DNA from: Diphasiastrum complanatum | Taxonomy: Eukaryota; Streptophyta; Lycopodiopsida; Lycopodiales; Lycopodiaceae | DNA length: 64,000 nt | NCBI GenBank assembly: GCA_029204225.1 | Contig: CM055106.1 | Span: forward strand, 18,982,149 to 19,046,148 | Direction: 5' to 3' | In this document: piece by piece, positions 1 through 10,199 of the stretch | Layout: each line of letters opens with the position of its first letter | How positions within the stretch are numbered: the stretch's first letter is position 1 | The notes under the pieces: generated by a model | Databases searched by the model: none | The model's input: the letters and a program-made list of their open reading frames with translations, nothing else | Told to the model about the DNA's origin: nothing | Program-made: the position numbers and the translations under genes

Positions 1-300
1 AATCTTTGGATTTGTCATTGCTAAGTCTCAGCAGCTTCTTTGTCTGACTCGTTGTAGTAGTCGATCGACTAGGCTCGAATTGTCATGTCGGAGGCAGGTG
101 TCGAAGGTTCATTTGGAACTTTGCCCTTGCCTTTGAGGTCATTGAACTGATCCTTGATAAAGACTGTATCCCCGCTGAATAAAATCTACTGGGTATCAGA
201 GTCGTACAACTTATATGTATTGTCGGAGAAAGTATATTCGATAAGGATGGCCTTGAGACCTTGGAAGTCGAACTTCTTTCTTGTCTCCTTCGGGATCTAC
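1..300 (-). pseudogene. Ty1/copia pol fragment (integrase/RT linker)
   Basis: The minus strand reads as the linker between integrase and reverse transcriptase of a copia Pol. A segment containing KLYDSDTQ, an in-frame stop, then FIKDQFNDLKGKGK is visible at about 220-110. A related fragment at 32750-33017 (minus) reads FIEDQFIDLKGKGK, so both are pieces of one family. The fragment is cut by the window edge, carries at least one stop, and has no catalytic motif. Family assignment rests on this internal match and on the usual form of the copia linker. Confidence 0.6.
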
Positions 301-1023
301 ATACACAAAGAAATAGAATGATAATCTCAAGAGAGAGCAATTTAGCATAATTTCAGAGTGTTGTTTACAAGGCAAATACCTCTCCTTTTATGGCAAGGAG
401 GGTCTTCCATAAGTATCTACTAACTAATGGGACTAATCTATTTCTAGCCTTTCTAGAACTTCTAACTTAGGATTTAGAACTTCAAAGTTTCTTAACTTAG
501 AAAAACTTGAGATAAAATATTTCTAATCTTAAGTTTCCTAAGTCTAAGTTCTAAATCTAAGTTTAAGCTATTTTATTATTATTTAAGCTTCTACTCATGG
601 GCTTACAAAGCACATGCCATGGTTGAAGTTTATTGACAGATACTCGTACGTGGACTTACAAAACACATGCCACAGAGTTTCATTTTTTTCTTTTTATTTT
701 CTCTGTGTTAGCACCGTTGCTAACATTATCCCCCTCCTTATTGGATTGGTGGTCCCACACCAATCGAAGCCTTTTTGTCCTGGATCTTTTGTGCTTCTTG
801 GAGGCGAGACTGTTGCTGTCGGGAGTGGTAGATTGTAGTGCCGATGCCCTCCATCATTTGCCGCCATAGTTTGTTCAAGAAGGGCATGGGTTTGTAATAA
901 TGGAACATACCCTGTAGAAAGATATGGGTTTTTCATAGCTCCACCATATCAACGTGCAGGGCAGAATTTAGTGCATGCTGACATGGTTGTCTTGTGTTCA
1001 CAGGGGTTTATTGGGGGTAGCCC
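301..1023. other. Non-coding stretch with an imperfect inverted repeat
   Basis: I see no gene here. At about 470-575 two arms built from CTTAG, TTTAGAACTT and GTTTCTTAAC-like blocks are reverse complements with a few mismatches and could fold into an AT-rich hairpin. The rest is AT-rich sequence with no coherent reading frame. Confidence 0.5.
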
Positions 1024-3447
1024 TCAATCCCAAAAACCTTCGAGTTCTGCCAGAAATGCTACCAGGCTGCAATTATCCACAAAATATCTGACGTCGCGAT
1101 CAAGATTGCCATGGTGCTTCTGGTAGAATACTCGGTAGTTGGTGACCATGTCTTCGGCTAAGTTGCAAATATCAACGCCTATGAGCTCGGGCCAAAATAT
1201 TCTATTCTTGCCCTTGGTGGTAGGAAACGGTTCTCGCCTCGCTACTAGATAGTAATAAGGATTTGTGCACATGTAGGAGGGAGCTTTGATATACCGTGCC
1301 ATTGAGGTCCTACTTTGTAGGAAGAGCTGATGATGCCAGAGAGGTTGTGGATCTAGGAGTTTGATTGCTTCTTTATGTGTTTGCCTCTGGTCCAAATCTG
1401 GCAGTATGTAGTCACCGAGCTCTTTTTCGTTGGATATTTCTTGGTAAACTTCTGAGAGGCACGCAACTCCTTGCTTGATTCTATGGGCATGATTCTATGC
1501 CGGATGGTTGATGCTTCAGAGACAATCTCATGTTGAATTTGGGGATCAGGTTCAGGAGAGAGAGGAGTTGAGGGGTTAGCTTCAGCAATTCTTTGTGACT
1601 TAGGAGAAAATTGTCGTGGAATAAATGAGGGATTAGTGGTGTCGAGAGGATTAGAAGCGGTGGAAGGAAAAAGATAATGTTGGAAGATGGTACCCCCAGA
1701 GCCTGATGGATTGGTTGGTGCTTAAGATCCTTGCCCCAGGGGTTGGCCTTGAAATGAGGAGCCTTGAGTAGCAGGAGGAGGCTGTTGGAATCTTGCTCCA
1801 TCTCCACCATCTGTCCATCAAAGTGGTGCCCTGAATCATGGAATTGGGCGTGCTGTGCATGAACAGACGGTGTAGATTGAACAGCTGCCTTTAAGCATTC
1901 TTCCAAGGTGGCAATGTGCTGGTTCAGGGCCTCGACAGAAGCAAGGTATGATTGTTGTAATTTTGTGTGCTGCTCCATCGTGGCTTTCAACTTTTGGGCC
2001 AGCGTTTGATAGGCCACCACTGGAATGGCAGTTCTCTCAGGAATAGCTGGTGATGCGAAGTCGTTGAAGTCCACCAATTCCAACTGTTCCTTCATAGCGG
2101 AATGTGCGGCTTGTGCATCTGCTACAGCCTCATCCCTTTCGGCTTTGAGGTTATCGATGGTTGTTTTGAATCTGCAGCTGTTGTTGTTTGTTTTCCTCTT
2201 TCAGCCTTGTTTTTTCTTTCTGAAGGTCCGCCATAGCACCATCGTCGAGCAACCACATAGTATATTGTCCCCCTAGGGTGCCGAATAGATTGTATTGGAT
2301 CTCATTCACCAACCATACCGCTTTTTGGGCTGCAAGGGGTAACTGCTCCCAAGGACCAATGTCAGGGAGGGTGCGTGTATAGTTAGGATATGACATTGGG
2401 CTAAAGGGTAGAAAATCAGGAGCATGGTTAGATGGAGATGAATGAAAGGCAGGTGGAGGTGATTGAGGATTGATGGGTGAAAGAGGTGGGGAGATACTGC
2501 GTGGCAGAGATGTGTGGATTGGGTTAGTAGTGACAGCAGTTGATGGAAGTGTGGTTAGTATTTGTAATGCAAAATCATCTACGTTGACTGTGGAGTCAAG
2601 TAGGGTGGAGATTTTTATAGGTGGGGGCTTTTGTAAAATTGTGGAAGTGAAGCCCATGTTGAGAGTTAGTGATGGTGTGGAGGTGGCAGTAAATGGTGGG
2701 GGTGGTGGTGGGAGTGTGAGAGCAAGTGAGGGAGATTGGATTATGGGGATAGAGATCATCTAGCTCCTTGATGGCAGCAGCCGCCTAGACCCCAATTGTT
2801 TGGTGACCAACATGTGGAGGAGATATCCACATTTGGTAGTTGGTTTTCTGGCTTTCAGGGCTCCGCATAGCTTCTCTACTACCTTCTCAGCCCACTTGTA
2901 ATTTTGAGTGGGATCGTGATAGTTAAAGAGAAGAGGTCGCTCGGTGGTATGCGATCCATCTTGGCAGTATGCACTTCGACCATGGTGACAAGGACTTCTG
3001 AGGCTTCCCATAGATGGGGATCTGTGATGAGGCGTATGTGATCCTGCCATTGGTTTGGGCAATAGTTTTGCCGTCCTCTGTCAAAAACTTTGTAAAGTAC
3101 TTGGCATCATAGCTGGTGCCCTTGCCATGGATTGTCTCTCTGAGATTAGGGAACCCAATGCTCTGGAGATGCTCAGGAGAGACGTTGATGATTGTATAGC
3201 TGCCACTCTTAGATGTAAGCTTGAAAGTTTGGAATTCATTTGAATAGGTGGAGTAGGCCGCTTGAATCAGGCTCTCGCTTTGCTGGTCACGGAAATGAGT
3301 CAAATCAAAGCTAAGGGTTGTGAGGATATCCTTGGCTAGGATGAGCTGCTCGGCGTAATTCTTGATGCAAATCATAAAAATGTCTCTTGAATAAGGGCGA
3401 GGGGTTTTACAGCGATGCAAACTGAGCGAGGAATCGTGGGAGGCCAT
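1024..3447 (-). pseudogene. Decayed gene of unknown family, coiled-coil and proline-rich
   Basis: A minus-strand gene of about 800 codons runs from an ATG at 3447 (MASHDSSLSLHRC) to about 1024 (...LAELEGFWD, then stop). It is broken by a frameshift near 2990, a TAG at 2762-2760 directly followed in frame by ATG, a frameshift near 2175, and further shifts near 1800 and 1440. In order it shows an amino-terminal region with TIINVSPEHLQSIGFPN, a proline/serine-rich middle (LPPPPPPF), a coiled coil (KEKTRLKEENKQQQ, continuing after the frameshift as NLKAERDEAVADAQ), another P/S-rich stretch and a carboxyl end rich in aromatic residues. I do not recognise the family. It lies downstream of a gypsy integrase end on the same strand, so an extra retroelement ORF or a captured gene is possible. 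Confidence 0.5.
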
Positions 3448-3548
3448 AATAGCAATGATTTTAGATTGCTTTGAGAATTTTGAAATTTTTTGGCATGAAC
3501 TCGAGAGCAGGAATCTAAAATGAATTCGTGGAGAGAAGGGTGAAGGTC

Positions 3549-3560
3549 TATATATAGACT
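3549..3560 (-). promoter_or_regulatory. TATA-box candidate for the unknown minus-strand gene
   Basis: The symmetric block ctatatataga lies about 100 bases upstream of the likely ATG at 3447 on the minus strand, a normal spacing for a plant TATA box plus a short 5' leader. A second TATA-like block (actataaaaaagggg, about 3857-3871) lies on the plus strand and has no gene after it. Confidence 0.4.
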
Positions 3561-3573
3561 TTTTTTGGTTCAC

Positions 3574-4084
3574 GATTTGGTAATGATGGTTGCAAATTTT
3601 GAGGCAACGTTTTTATGGTCGACAAATTCTTGTAAGGGATTTTTTTATGCCAAAAGAGAAAAAATGTTTGACAGTGCAAAACTTTGTCTGATCAAAATTT
3701 GTAGAGATAGCAGAGAAATTGTAGGAATTATTTTGAGCTTCAGCGAATTGTCTACGAATTTTAATAGTGGATATTTGATTAAAAAAATTAACTTTTTCTA
3801 TTTTTAATTTTTTTTTCTTTGAGACAAAATTCGTGGAGGCCAAAAATGAATCGTGCACTATAAAAAAGGGGTAAGGCGAATTTTATCTGAGATGGTGTGA
3901 GACAATTCTTTTGAAACTAATGGCTTTTGTGGTTTTCTCAAAGAAGACTGTTGGTATACTTGATCTGATAGTATCTTGATGGTTTGAACAAGAAAGCACA
4001 ACAAAATTTTTGTCGAAATGGCAAGCAGACAATAAGAAAAATAAAGAAGAACACTAGAAAAAAAAACAACTAATATATATAAAG
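3574..4084. other. Non-coding gap between gypsy integrase remnant and unknown gene
   Basis: No coding sequence seen. It is AT-rich with long T and A runs. If the flanking minus-strand segments belong to one element, this is the spacer after integrase and contains the putative promoter of the next gene. Confidence 0.4.
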
Positions 4085-4395
4085 ATAAAAATAGGGTTCA
4101 TTGTAGTTTCTCAGTCAGCTCCCATTGACCACAATGTCGAGGATATCGCCTTGAAGGGTCTGGAGTTGTACATATTTAGAGGCAAAGATTTTTTTTAATG
4201 ACGTAAGGTCCTTGGCCAGAAAATTTCAGTTTGCCTTTGAAGGCTTTGGCCTGGTATAGCAAGACCTTATCACCAACCTGGAAGTTTCTAAGTTTCAATG
4301 ATCGATCATGCCATATTTTTTGTCGTCGTTTGTGGACTTGTTGAGCATGGATGCTGATCCGTCGTGTTTCACAGAGTTGCTCCAGATGAAATAAC
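4085..4395 (-). pseudogene. Ty3/gypsy integrase carboxyl-terminal fragment
   Basis: The minus strand encodes the end of a Ty3/gypsy integrase. It reads KIWHDRSLKLRNFQVGDKVL, then LLYQAKAFKGKLKFSGQGPY and, after a slip in an A-run near 4195, LQTLQGDILDIVVNG followed by stop. The GDKVLLY and GPY-type motifs are the standard carboxyl-terminal integrase module of plant gypsy elements. No integrase core, RT or LTR of this copy is recognisable here; its upstream side meets copia element A near 4440. Confidence 0.7.
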
Positions 4396-4443
4396 CTATT
4401 TGCTAGATTCTATTGAGTATCAAGCTCAAGGTTATAGGCCACT

Positions 4444-4761
4444 CCATGGATCTATATATATGTGATGTACTCTCATTGAGAATATGATGAAATTTGTGTG
4501 TAATGCAAATTTGGAGACAAGCTCTTTGTGCCCTCTCTCTCTCCACGAGTTTTGTACTTGCTATTTTCTCTCTCTAGTCGAGTAGAGTCAATTATGATGC
4601 TTTGTCTTATGTTTTGTTGACAAATCTTGCTTGTAACACAATAATATTGCTTGTATGATCAGCTTTCCTATTGACAACCAATGCTGGTTTGATCTTTATG
4701 GTGTTATTGTGCTTAGGAGATCAAAAATACATGTGTAGGGCATCCCACACGTGTGAATTCA
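4444..4761 (+). repeat. Partial 5' LTR of element A
   Basis: This matches the LTRs of element B in reverse orientation from TCCATGGATCTATATATATG to the end GTGTGAATTCA. It holds a TATATATA box at about 4453-4460 and ends in CA three bases before the PBS. The upstream part of the LTR is missing. Confidence 0.8.
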
Positions 4762-4764
4762 GCA

Positions 4765-4776
4765 TGGTATCAGAGC
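4765..4776 (+). promoter_or_regulatory. Primer-binding site of element A
   Basis: TGGTATCAGAGC is the usual copia PBS complementary to the 3' end of initiator tRNA-Met, three bases after the LTR end. Confidence 0.85.
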
Positions 4777-5519
4777 CTACCTAAGTTTTACAAGCAAATC
4801 TAATCAAAAAGTTTACAGATTTGATCAGATTTCAAGCTAGGAATTGTCTAGATTCTACCTTCTGGCTAGTTTGCAGTTTTCTTGTGATTTTGAGCTAAAA
4901 CTACATTGAATGGGCCAGATCAGGTACTGTACGGAATTTCAGGTGCTGGCACGTGTGAAATCCGCCCATTTTCAGATTGGTGGTTCTCTCTCACCTCAGA
5001 TCCAAATTTCAAGCAAATTAGCCCACTAGAAAGCTAGAAATGGTAGAATTTGATGCAATTTGAATCATGACAGTTGGATTAGCCAATCATAAGTTATAAG
5101 CTTTTGAAGAGTCGTAGTTAGGGCACCTAGACTTGTGGCAAATCGTGTGTACATGTCATTTATTGCTTGAATGAACACAAAAATCATCCAGAAGCTACAC
5201 AATCTCATCTATATGTGATTTAGACAAAACTTATAGGTTATAGGCAAATTGTTTCATACAAATAGATTGTATTTGAGTCAATTTGACATTCTTGGAATAT
5301 TTCACACGTGTGAAATTCAGAGAACCATAACTTTTGTCATACTTCATCTTTTTTTATGATTCAAATCTTGTTTTAGAGAGATTGTCAAGCTAGTGAGATC
5401 TATCTCACAGTTTTTTTGCTAAGTCTTACATAGGATTTGGTTGTGTACCCTTGATTGGTTCCTATAGTGAGAAGATAAGCAATTCTTTCATCCATCTTTT
5501 TTGATTTCCAACATTCTTT

Positions 5520-6098
5520 ATGACTTCAATGGGTGTTTTTCTATTAGAAGCAAGTGAAAGATTGTCAACCTCCAATTACTCAATTTGGAAGGTTAGAATG
5601 GAATCTGTCTTAATACTACAAGATGTGATGGATATTGTACTTGGCATTGAAGAAGAACCACAAATTCCTCAAGAAATTCCAAAGTACAAAAAGAGAGCCA
5701 GGATGGCTCTGTATTATATTAAGATGAATGTCTCAAATGACATCGTAAGAGAAATTGGTGCTTGTACTAATGCCAAAGATGCTTGGGATACTCTCAAGTC
5801 TATCTATGAGGCAAAAAATACTTCTATACTTCTAACACTAAGAAACCAAATTTTTCAAAGTGTATAGAGAAGTGATGAATGTGCTTCAGCTTATGTAATG
5901 AGAGTTAAAGACCTCCATAGAAAATTGTCATGCATAGGAGACTCCATCAACCAAAATGAACTTGTTCAAGTCATACTTAATGGGTTAAAGGAGAAAATGA
6001 CAACCTTGTTCAGAGTTATGCCATTAAGGAGGAGCTACCAAGATTGGAAGCACTCCAAAGTGTGCTCATTTCTGAATAATCAAGACAAGAGTATAAAC
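5520..6098 (+). pseudogene. gag: gag of element A, broken
   Basis: The frame starts at an ATG (MTSMGVFLLEASERLSTSNY) with the copia Gag fold of the UBN2/DUF4219 type (STSNYSIWKVRM at the start, NQNELVQVILNGL later). A TAG near 5865 interrupts it; the same frame continues to about 5990, where a short indel changes frame, and a further TAA falls near 6075. The near-identical gag of element B lacks the first stop. Gag normally forms the cytoplasmic virus-like particle. The zinc knuckle follows in the next open segment. Confidence 0.8.
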
Positions 6099-6100
6099 TC

Positions 6101-9100
6101 TTGAAAATGGAGATACTATCTCTCAACATTGATGGTAAAGCTCTCTTTACCAAAGACAAGCACAAGACAAGAAGTAAGAATCAACACCAATTCTCATCAA
6201 GCAAGAACAATCTTATTTCCAAGGAGAAAGGAGATGAGGATGAGTCCTCTCAAGCTTTCACATCCAAGAAGAAGAAGAAAAACATCAAGTGTTTCTTTTG
6301 TGGCAAGAAGGAGCATTATGCCACCAATTGCTTCAAGAAGAAGAGTCAATTCAAGCAAGCCAACATTTCTAATGAAGAGAAGGAAGATGCTCATGCAAGT
6401 GATGAAGAGGGATCTCTTATGGTCTCAAGTTTTTCTTCATCACGTTTCAAGAAGGATGGTTCGTGGTATATCGACAATGGAGCTTCCTCACATATGTGTA
6501 GCTCCAAGTATTCTTTTTCATCCATGTCACCTTATGAAGGAGCCAAGAAGTCCGTGTACATAGCAAATGATCATGAGTGTGCTATTGAAGGCATAGGGAC
6601 CATTCCCTTAAAGCTTTCTTCATCAAAAGTTCTTTCTCTGTCTAACGTACTTTTTGTTCCCAAGCTAACAAAAAATCCTATTAGTGTTGGGCAATTGTTT
6701 GATAGTGGACTAGACATGAATTTCAATGTTGATACATGTACAATCGAGAATCATGATGAAATCCTTGCATTTGGGTCTAGATATGGTGGAATTTACAAGC
6801 TTGATCCCAAAGAGTATGCTAACTCTTGTGATAGTGCCTTTGCTACTCATATGTCTTTGGAGGAACTATGGCATAGAAGGTTGGGACATCCTAACTATAA
6901 TTCTATGGTGCTCATGGTCAAAAAAGCCAAAGCTATTGGCTTGCCTAATCTTATCTCCAAGAATTTCAAGCCATGTGAGGCTTGTGCCATATCTAGGTCT
7001 CATAAGAAGCCTTTTTCAAAGTCATCTATCAAGACTACACATCCATTGGAGCTCATACACTTGGATGTGTACTTCTCATCTTCAAAGAGAAAGGGTGGTG
7101 CTACTTGCTTTGTAACTTTCATTGATGATTTCACTAGATTTACTTGGGTATATCTTCTAGCTTCAAAATCTATGGTGTTTGACTATTTCCTCAAGTTCAA
7201 AGCTCTAGTTGAAAAGCAATTTTCTTACAAAATCAAGATTCTTAGAAGTGATGGAGGTGGTGAGTACACTTCCAATAAACTTCATGATTATTGTGAGCTT
7301 GAAGGCATTAAAAGGGAGTTTTCTTGTGCATATACACCATCTCAAAATGGGGTGGCTGAAAGAAAGAATAGAACACTGTGTAAATGTGCCAAAACCATCA
7401 GAATTGAGACATCTTTGCCAAAAGACTTTTGGGGTGAGGCTATCAATTGTTCAAACTATCTTTGCAATAGACTCCCTCATGTTGCACTTGGAGGAAAGTC
7501 ACCATATGAAGCACTCTATTTGAAGAAACCTAAGGTTGAACACCTTAGAGTATTTGGATGCATATGCTTTGTCCATATTCCCTTGGAAATGAGAAAGAAG
7601 GATGATCCTGTGCAAGAAAAGGAGTAATGGTTGGATATTCATCCAACAAGAAAGCCTATCGAATCTACATGCTCTCTACCTCTAAAGTAATTGATAGTAG
7701 AGATATAGGTTTTCATGAAGAAAAAAAGTCCAATCTTGGAGGGGCCGAGATCAAGCAACCTCAAAATCTATCACCTATTGTTATTGAAGACAATCAACAT
7801 ATGGAGGAGTCAAGATTTGAAGATGGAAGTCCTCGGATTTTCACTCCTAGAAGATCCATGAGGGAGACATCCGAGCCCAAGAGGCTCACTTATGATGGCA
7901 AAGGAAAACAAGTGGATCTTGATTCCACTTATGCTTATTTCGTTTCTCATGAGGAGCCCAAAGATGTTCAAGAAGCCCTCAATATCAAGGAGAGGTATGA
8001 GGCCATGAAGATTGAATATGATGCCTTGATCACCAACCACACATGAGAGCTAGTGGATCCACCACCTTACATGCATATCATTGGATGCAAATGGGTGTTC
8101 AAGATCAAGTACAATCATGATGGCTCCATCAACAAGTACAAGGCAAGAATATGTGCTAAAGGCTTTGCACAAATATAGGGCCTTGACTATGAAGAAACTT
8201 TTGCTCCTATAGCAAAGATGGTGACAATAAGAATCATAATCTCTGTTGCCTTATTTTTTAAGTGGAAACTGTTTCAACTTGATGTCTCCAACGCTTTTTT
8301 GAATGGCTATCTTGAGGAGGAGATATACATGGAACAACCTCAAGGATTTACCAAGGATAAATCTAAAGTGTGTTTGCTATTTAGAAGTCTTTATGGCTTT
8401 TAGAAGCACCTAGATCATGGACTCAAGACTCAACAACTTTCTACTTTCATTAGGATTTGTGCTTAATGACTATGATCCTTCTATGTACTTAAAATTTGAT
8501 GGTAGTAATATTGTCATTCTCCTAATCTATGGAAATGACATTATTCTTAGTGGAAGTTGTTTCATGCTAGTTCAAGATACCAAAGATGCATTAGGAAAAG
8601 AATTTAAAATGCAAGATCTAGGAGAGATCCATTACATTTTGGGCCTTGAGATTGATTTTCATGAAGAGTATGCTTTTATTTGTCAATCTAGATATGTCTT
8701 TTCTATGTTGAGAAAATTCAATATGCAAAGTTGTAAAGGCATAGATACTCCCATGGAGCAACATGTAAAAGATCCTATTAAAGGTGATGAAAGATCCTTC
8801 GAGGACATCACACTTTATAGGAGTCTTATAGGCTCTTTAATTTGGCTTACTATCACTAGACCCGATTTGAGCTATTGTGTGCACAAATTGAGTCAATTTA
8901 TGCAAGATCCCAAGATCCAACATTGGAAGATGGCCAAGAGAGTTCTAAGATATGTATCTTCTACTCAAGATTATGGTTTATTGTACAAGAATGAAGATCT
9001 GACCATTGTTGGCTATTCAGATTTCGATTTTGCAAGTGATAAAATGGATTGAAAGTCCATTAATGCATATACTATCTTTCTTGGAGGCAATCTTGCGTCT

Positions 9101-9250
9101 TGGCTTTCAAAGAAGCAGGATACCATATCTCTATCATCTTGTGAGGCCGAGTACAAAGCACTCACTACAACAACTAAAGAGGTGCTTTGGATCAAGAGGT
9201 TAATCATGGAGCTAAAGTGCATCAAAGAGGATGATATTCCCTTGATCAAA
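6101..9250 (+). pseudogene. pol: gag 3' part and pol (PR-IN-RT-RNase H) of element A, broken
   Basis: The longest open piece (6101-7627, 508 codons) holds the zinc knuckle CFFCGKKEHYATNC, a protease site reading DNGAS instead of DSGAS, the pre-integrase LWHRRLGHPN block, and integrase with FIDDFTRFTW, RSDGGGEYTS and NGVAERKNRTL. A one-base loss near 7608 shifts frame; the linker follows (MVGYSSNKKAYRIYML). Stops lie at about 8044, 8176, 8401 and 9050. RT shows QLDVSNAFLNG and YMEQPQGF, but the YVDD site reads YGND, so catalysis would be lost even if the frame were open. RNase H breaks off after EVLWIKRL...IPLIKC at 9252, with no polypurine tract or 3' LTR. Confidence 0.85.
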
Positions 9251-9254
9251 TGCT

Positions 9255-9640
9255 GTTGATTTCACATGTGTGGACTGTCCACAACATGTACTTGTGATCT
9301 CCTAAGGTGTGTAGATGTCCCAAGATCAAGACTAGATTGAGATTCAAGATCAATCTTAGATCCTATGGCAAAAACACACTACTACATGCATTCAATCACT
9401 TCCAACTCTCACTCACACGTGTGGGAAGTACTAAAAAATTATTCTAAGTAAAAACAAGTTGCTCTCCTAGGGTAGAGAGAGAAAAACCATCATGAGCTCT
9501 CAGGTAGAGAGAGAAAGCTAGAAATCCAATAAAACTCAAAATCCACATAATCACCAAAGTAATTAGATCCAAAATGAGGAGTACAATGATACTAGTACAT
9601 CCATGAGCTACCACTATGCTTAACTATGATTGGACCACAC
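9255..9640 (-). repeat. LTR-like block in minus orientation
   Basis: It begins TGATTTCACATGTGTGG and contains CTTGTGATCTCCTAAG, paralleling the PBS-side end of the B LTR (TGAATTCACACATGTGGG and CTTTTGATCTCCTAAG). Two AGAGAGAGAAA blocks follow, as in the B LTR. It points opposite to element A and looks like a truncated LTR of a related copia family. The right boundary is uncertain. Confidence 0.5.
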
Positions 9641-10199
9641 TTTGTCAAATTTCTTCATGACAATACGGCCATAGAATCTGACACAAGATCTGATGATGAA
9701 TAGTTGACACTTTGTATTTTGGTATAATACAATCAATACATTTGCATTGAGTATTTCTCCTTTCTTGTTCAATGAATTTGCAAAGCAATTCTGAACATGT
9801 CATGATTTGATGATAATGATGATCTTGTACTCAACAATTATCTAATTTTCTCTTCCTGTATGAACTTGCATGTTTTTCTAAACTTGTTGTGTTGTGTGGA
9901 CTTTGTTATATATCAAATTTGAACTCTGCGGTAGAACCATTGAAACAATTGACAAATGTAGTTTCATTTTTCATTGGTTCCTCCATGTTGTGTATTTCGA
10001 TGAAATGCTGCTCGTGCTTGCCAGTGTGACTTCTCCATCCCTAGTGATGACCATACACTCAAGCTTCCATATGTATTTGCAAAAAATGTTGTATGATCTC
10101 TTAGTATGTGCTGCATATGTCAAAATCATAATGTTAGTCTTATGTTTGGATCTAAATATATATTTAAATTTGAAAGCATTTTAAGAATTTAATACTAAC
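9641..10199. other. Non-coding stretch
   Basis: AT-rich sequence with no supported gene. A 96-codon open frame at 9894-10184 has no recognisable domain and is probably chance. Confidence 0.4.

Larger units (their letters stand above)
4444..9252 (+). mobile_element. Ty1/copia element A, truncated at both ends
   Basis: Plus-strand copia element with a partial 5' LTR, PBS, leader, gag and pol in the copia order PR-IN-RT-RNase H. Upstream it starts inside the LTR at the TCCATGGATC block; downstream it stops inside RNase H and meets an LTR-like block of opposite orientation. It is the same family as B (minus) and D (plus). Many stops and frameshifts make it inactive. Confidence 0.85.

Noticed and set aside
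3565-3858. Short frames on both strands between the gypsy remnant and the unknown gene
   Set aside because: AT-rich, Phe/Lys/Asn-dominated translations from low-complexity DNA.
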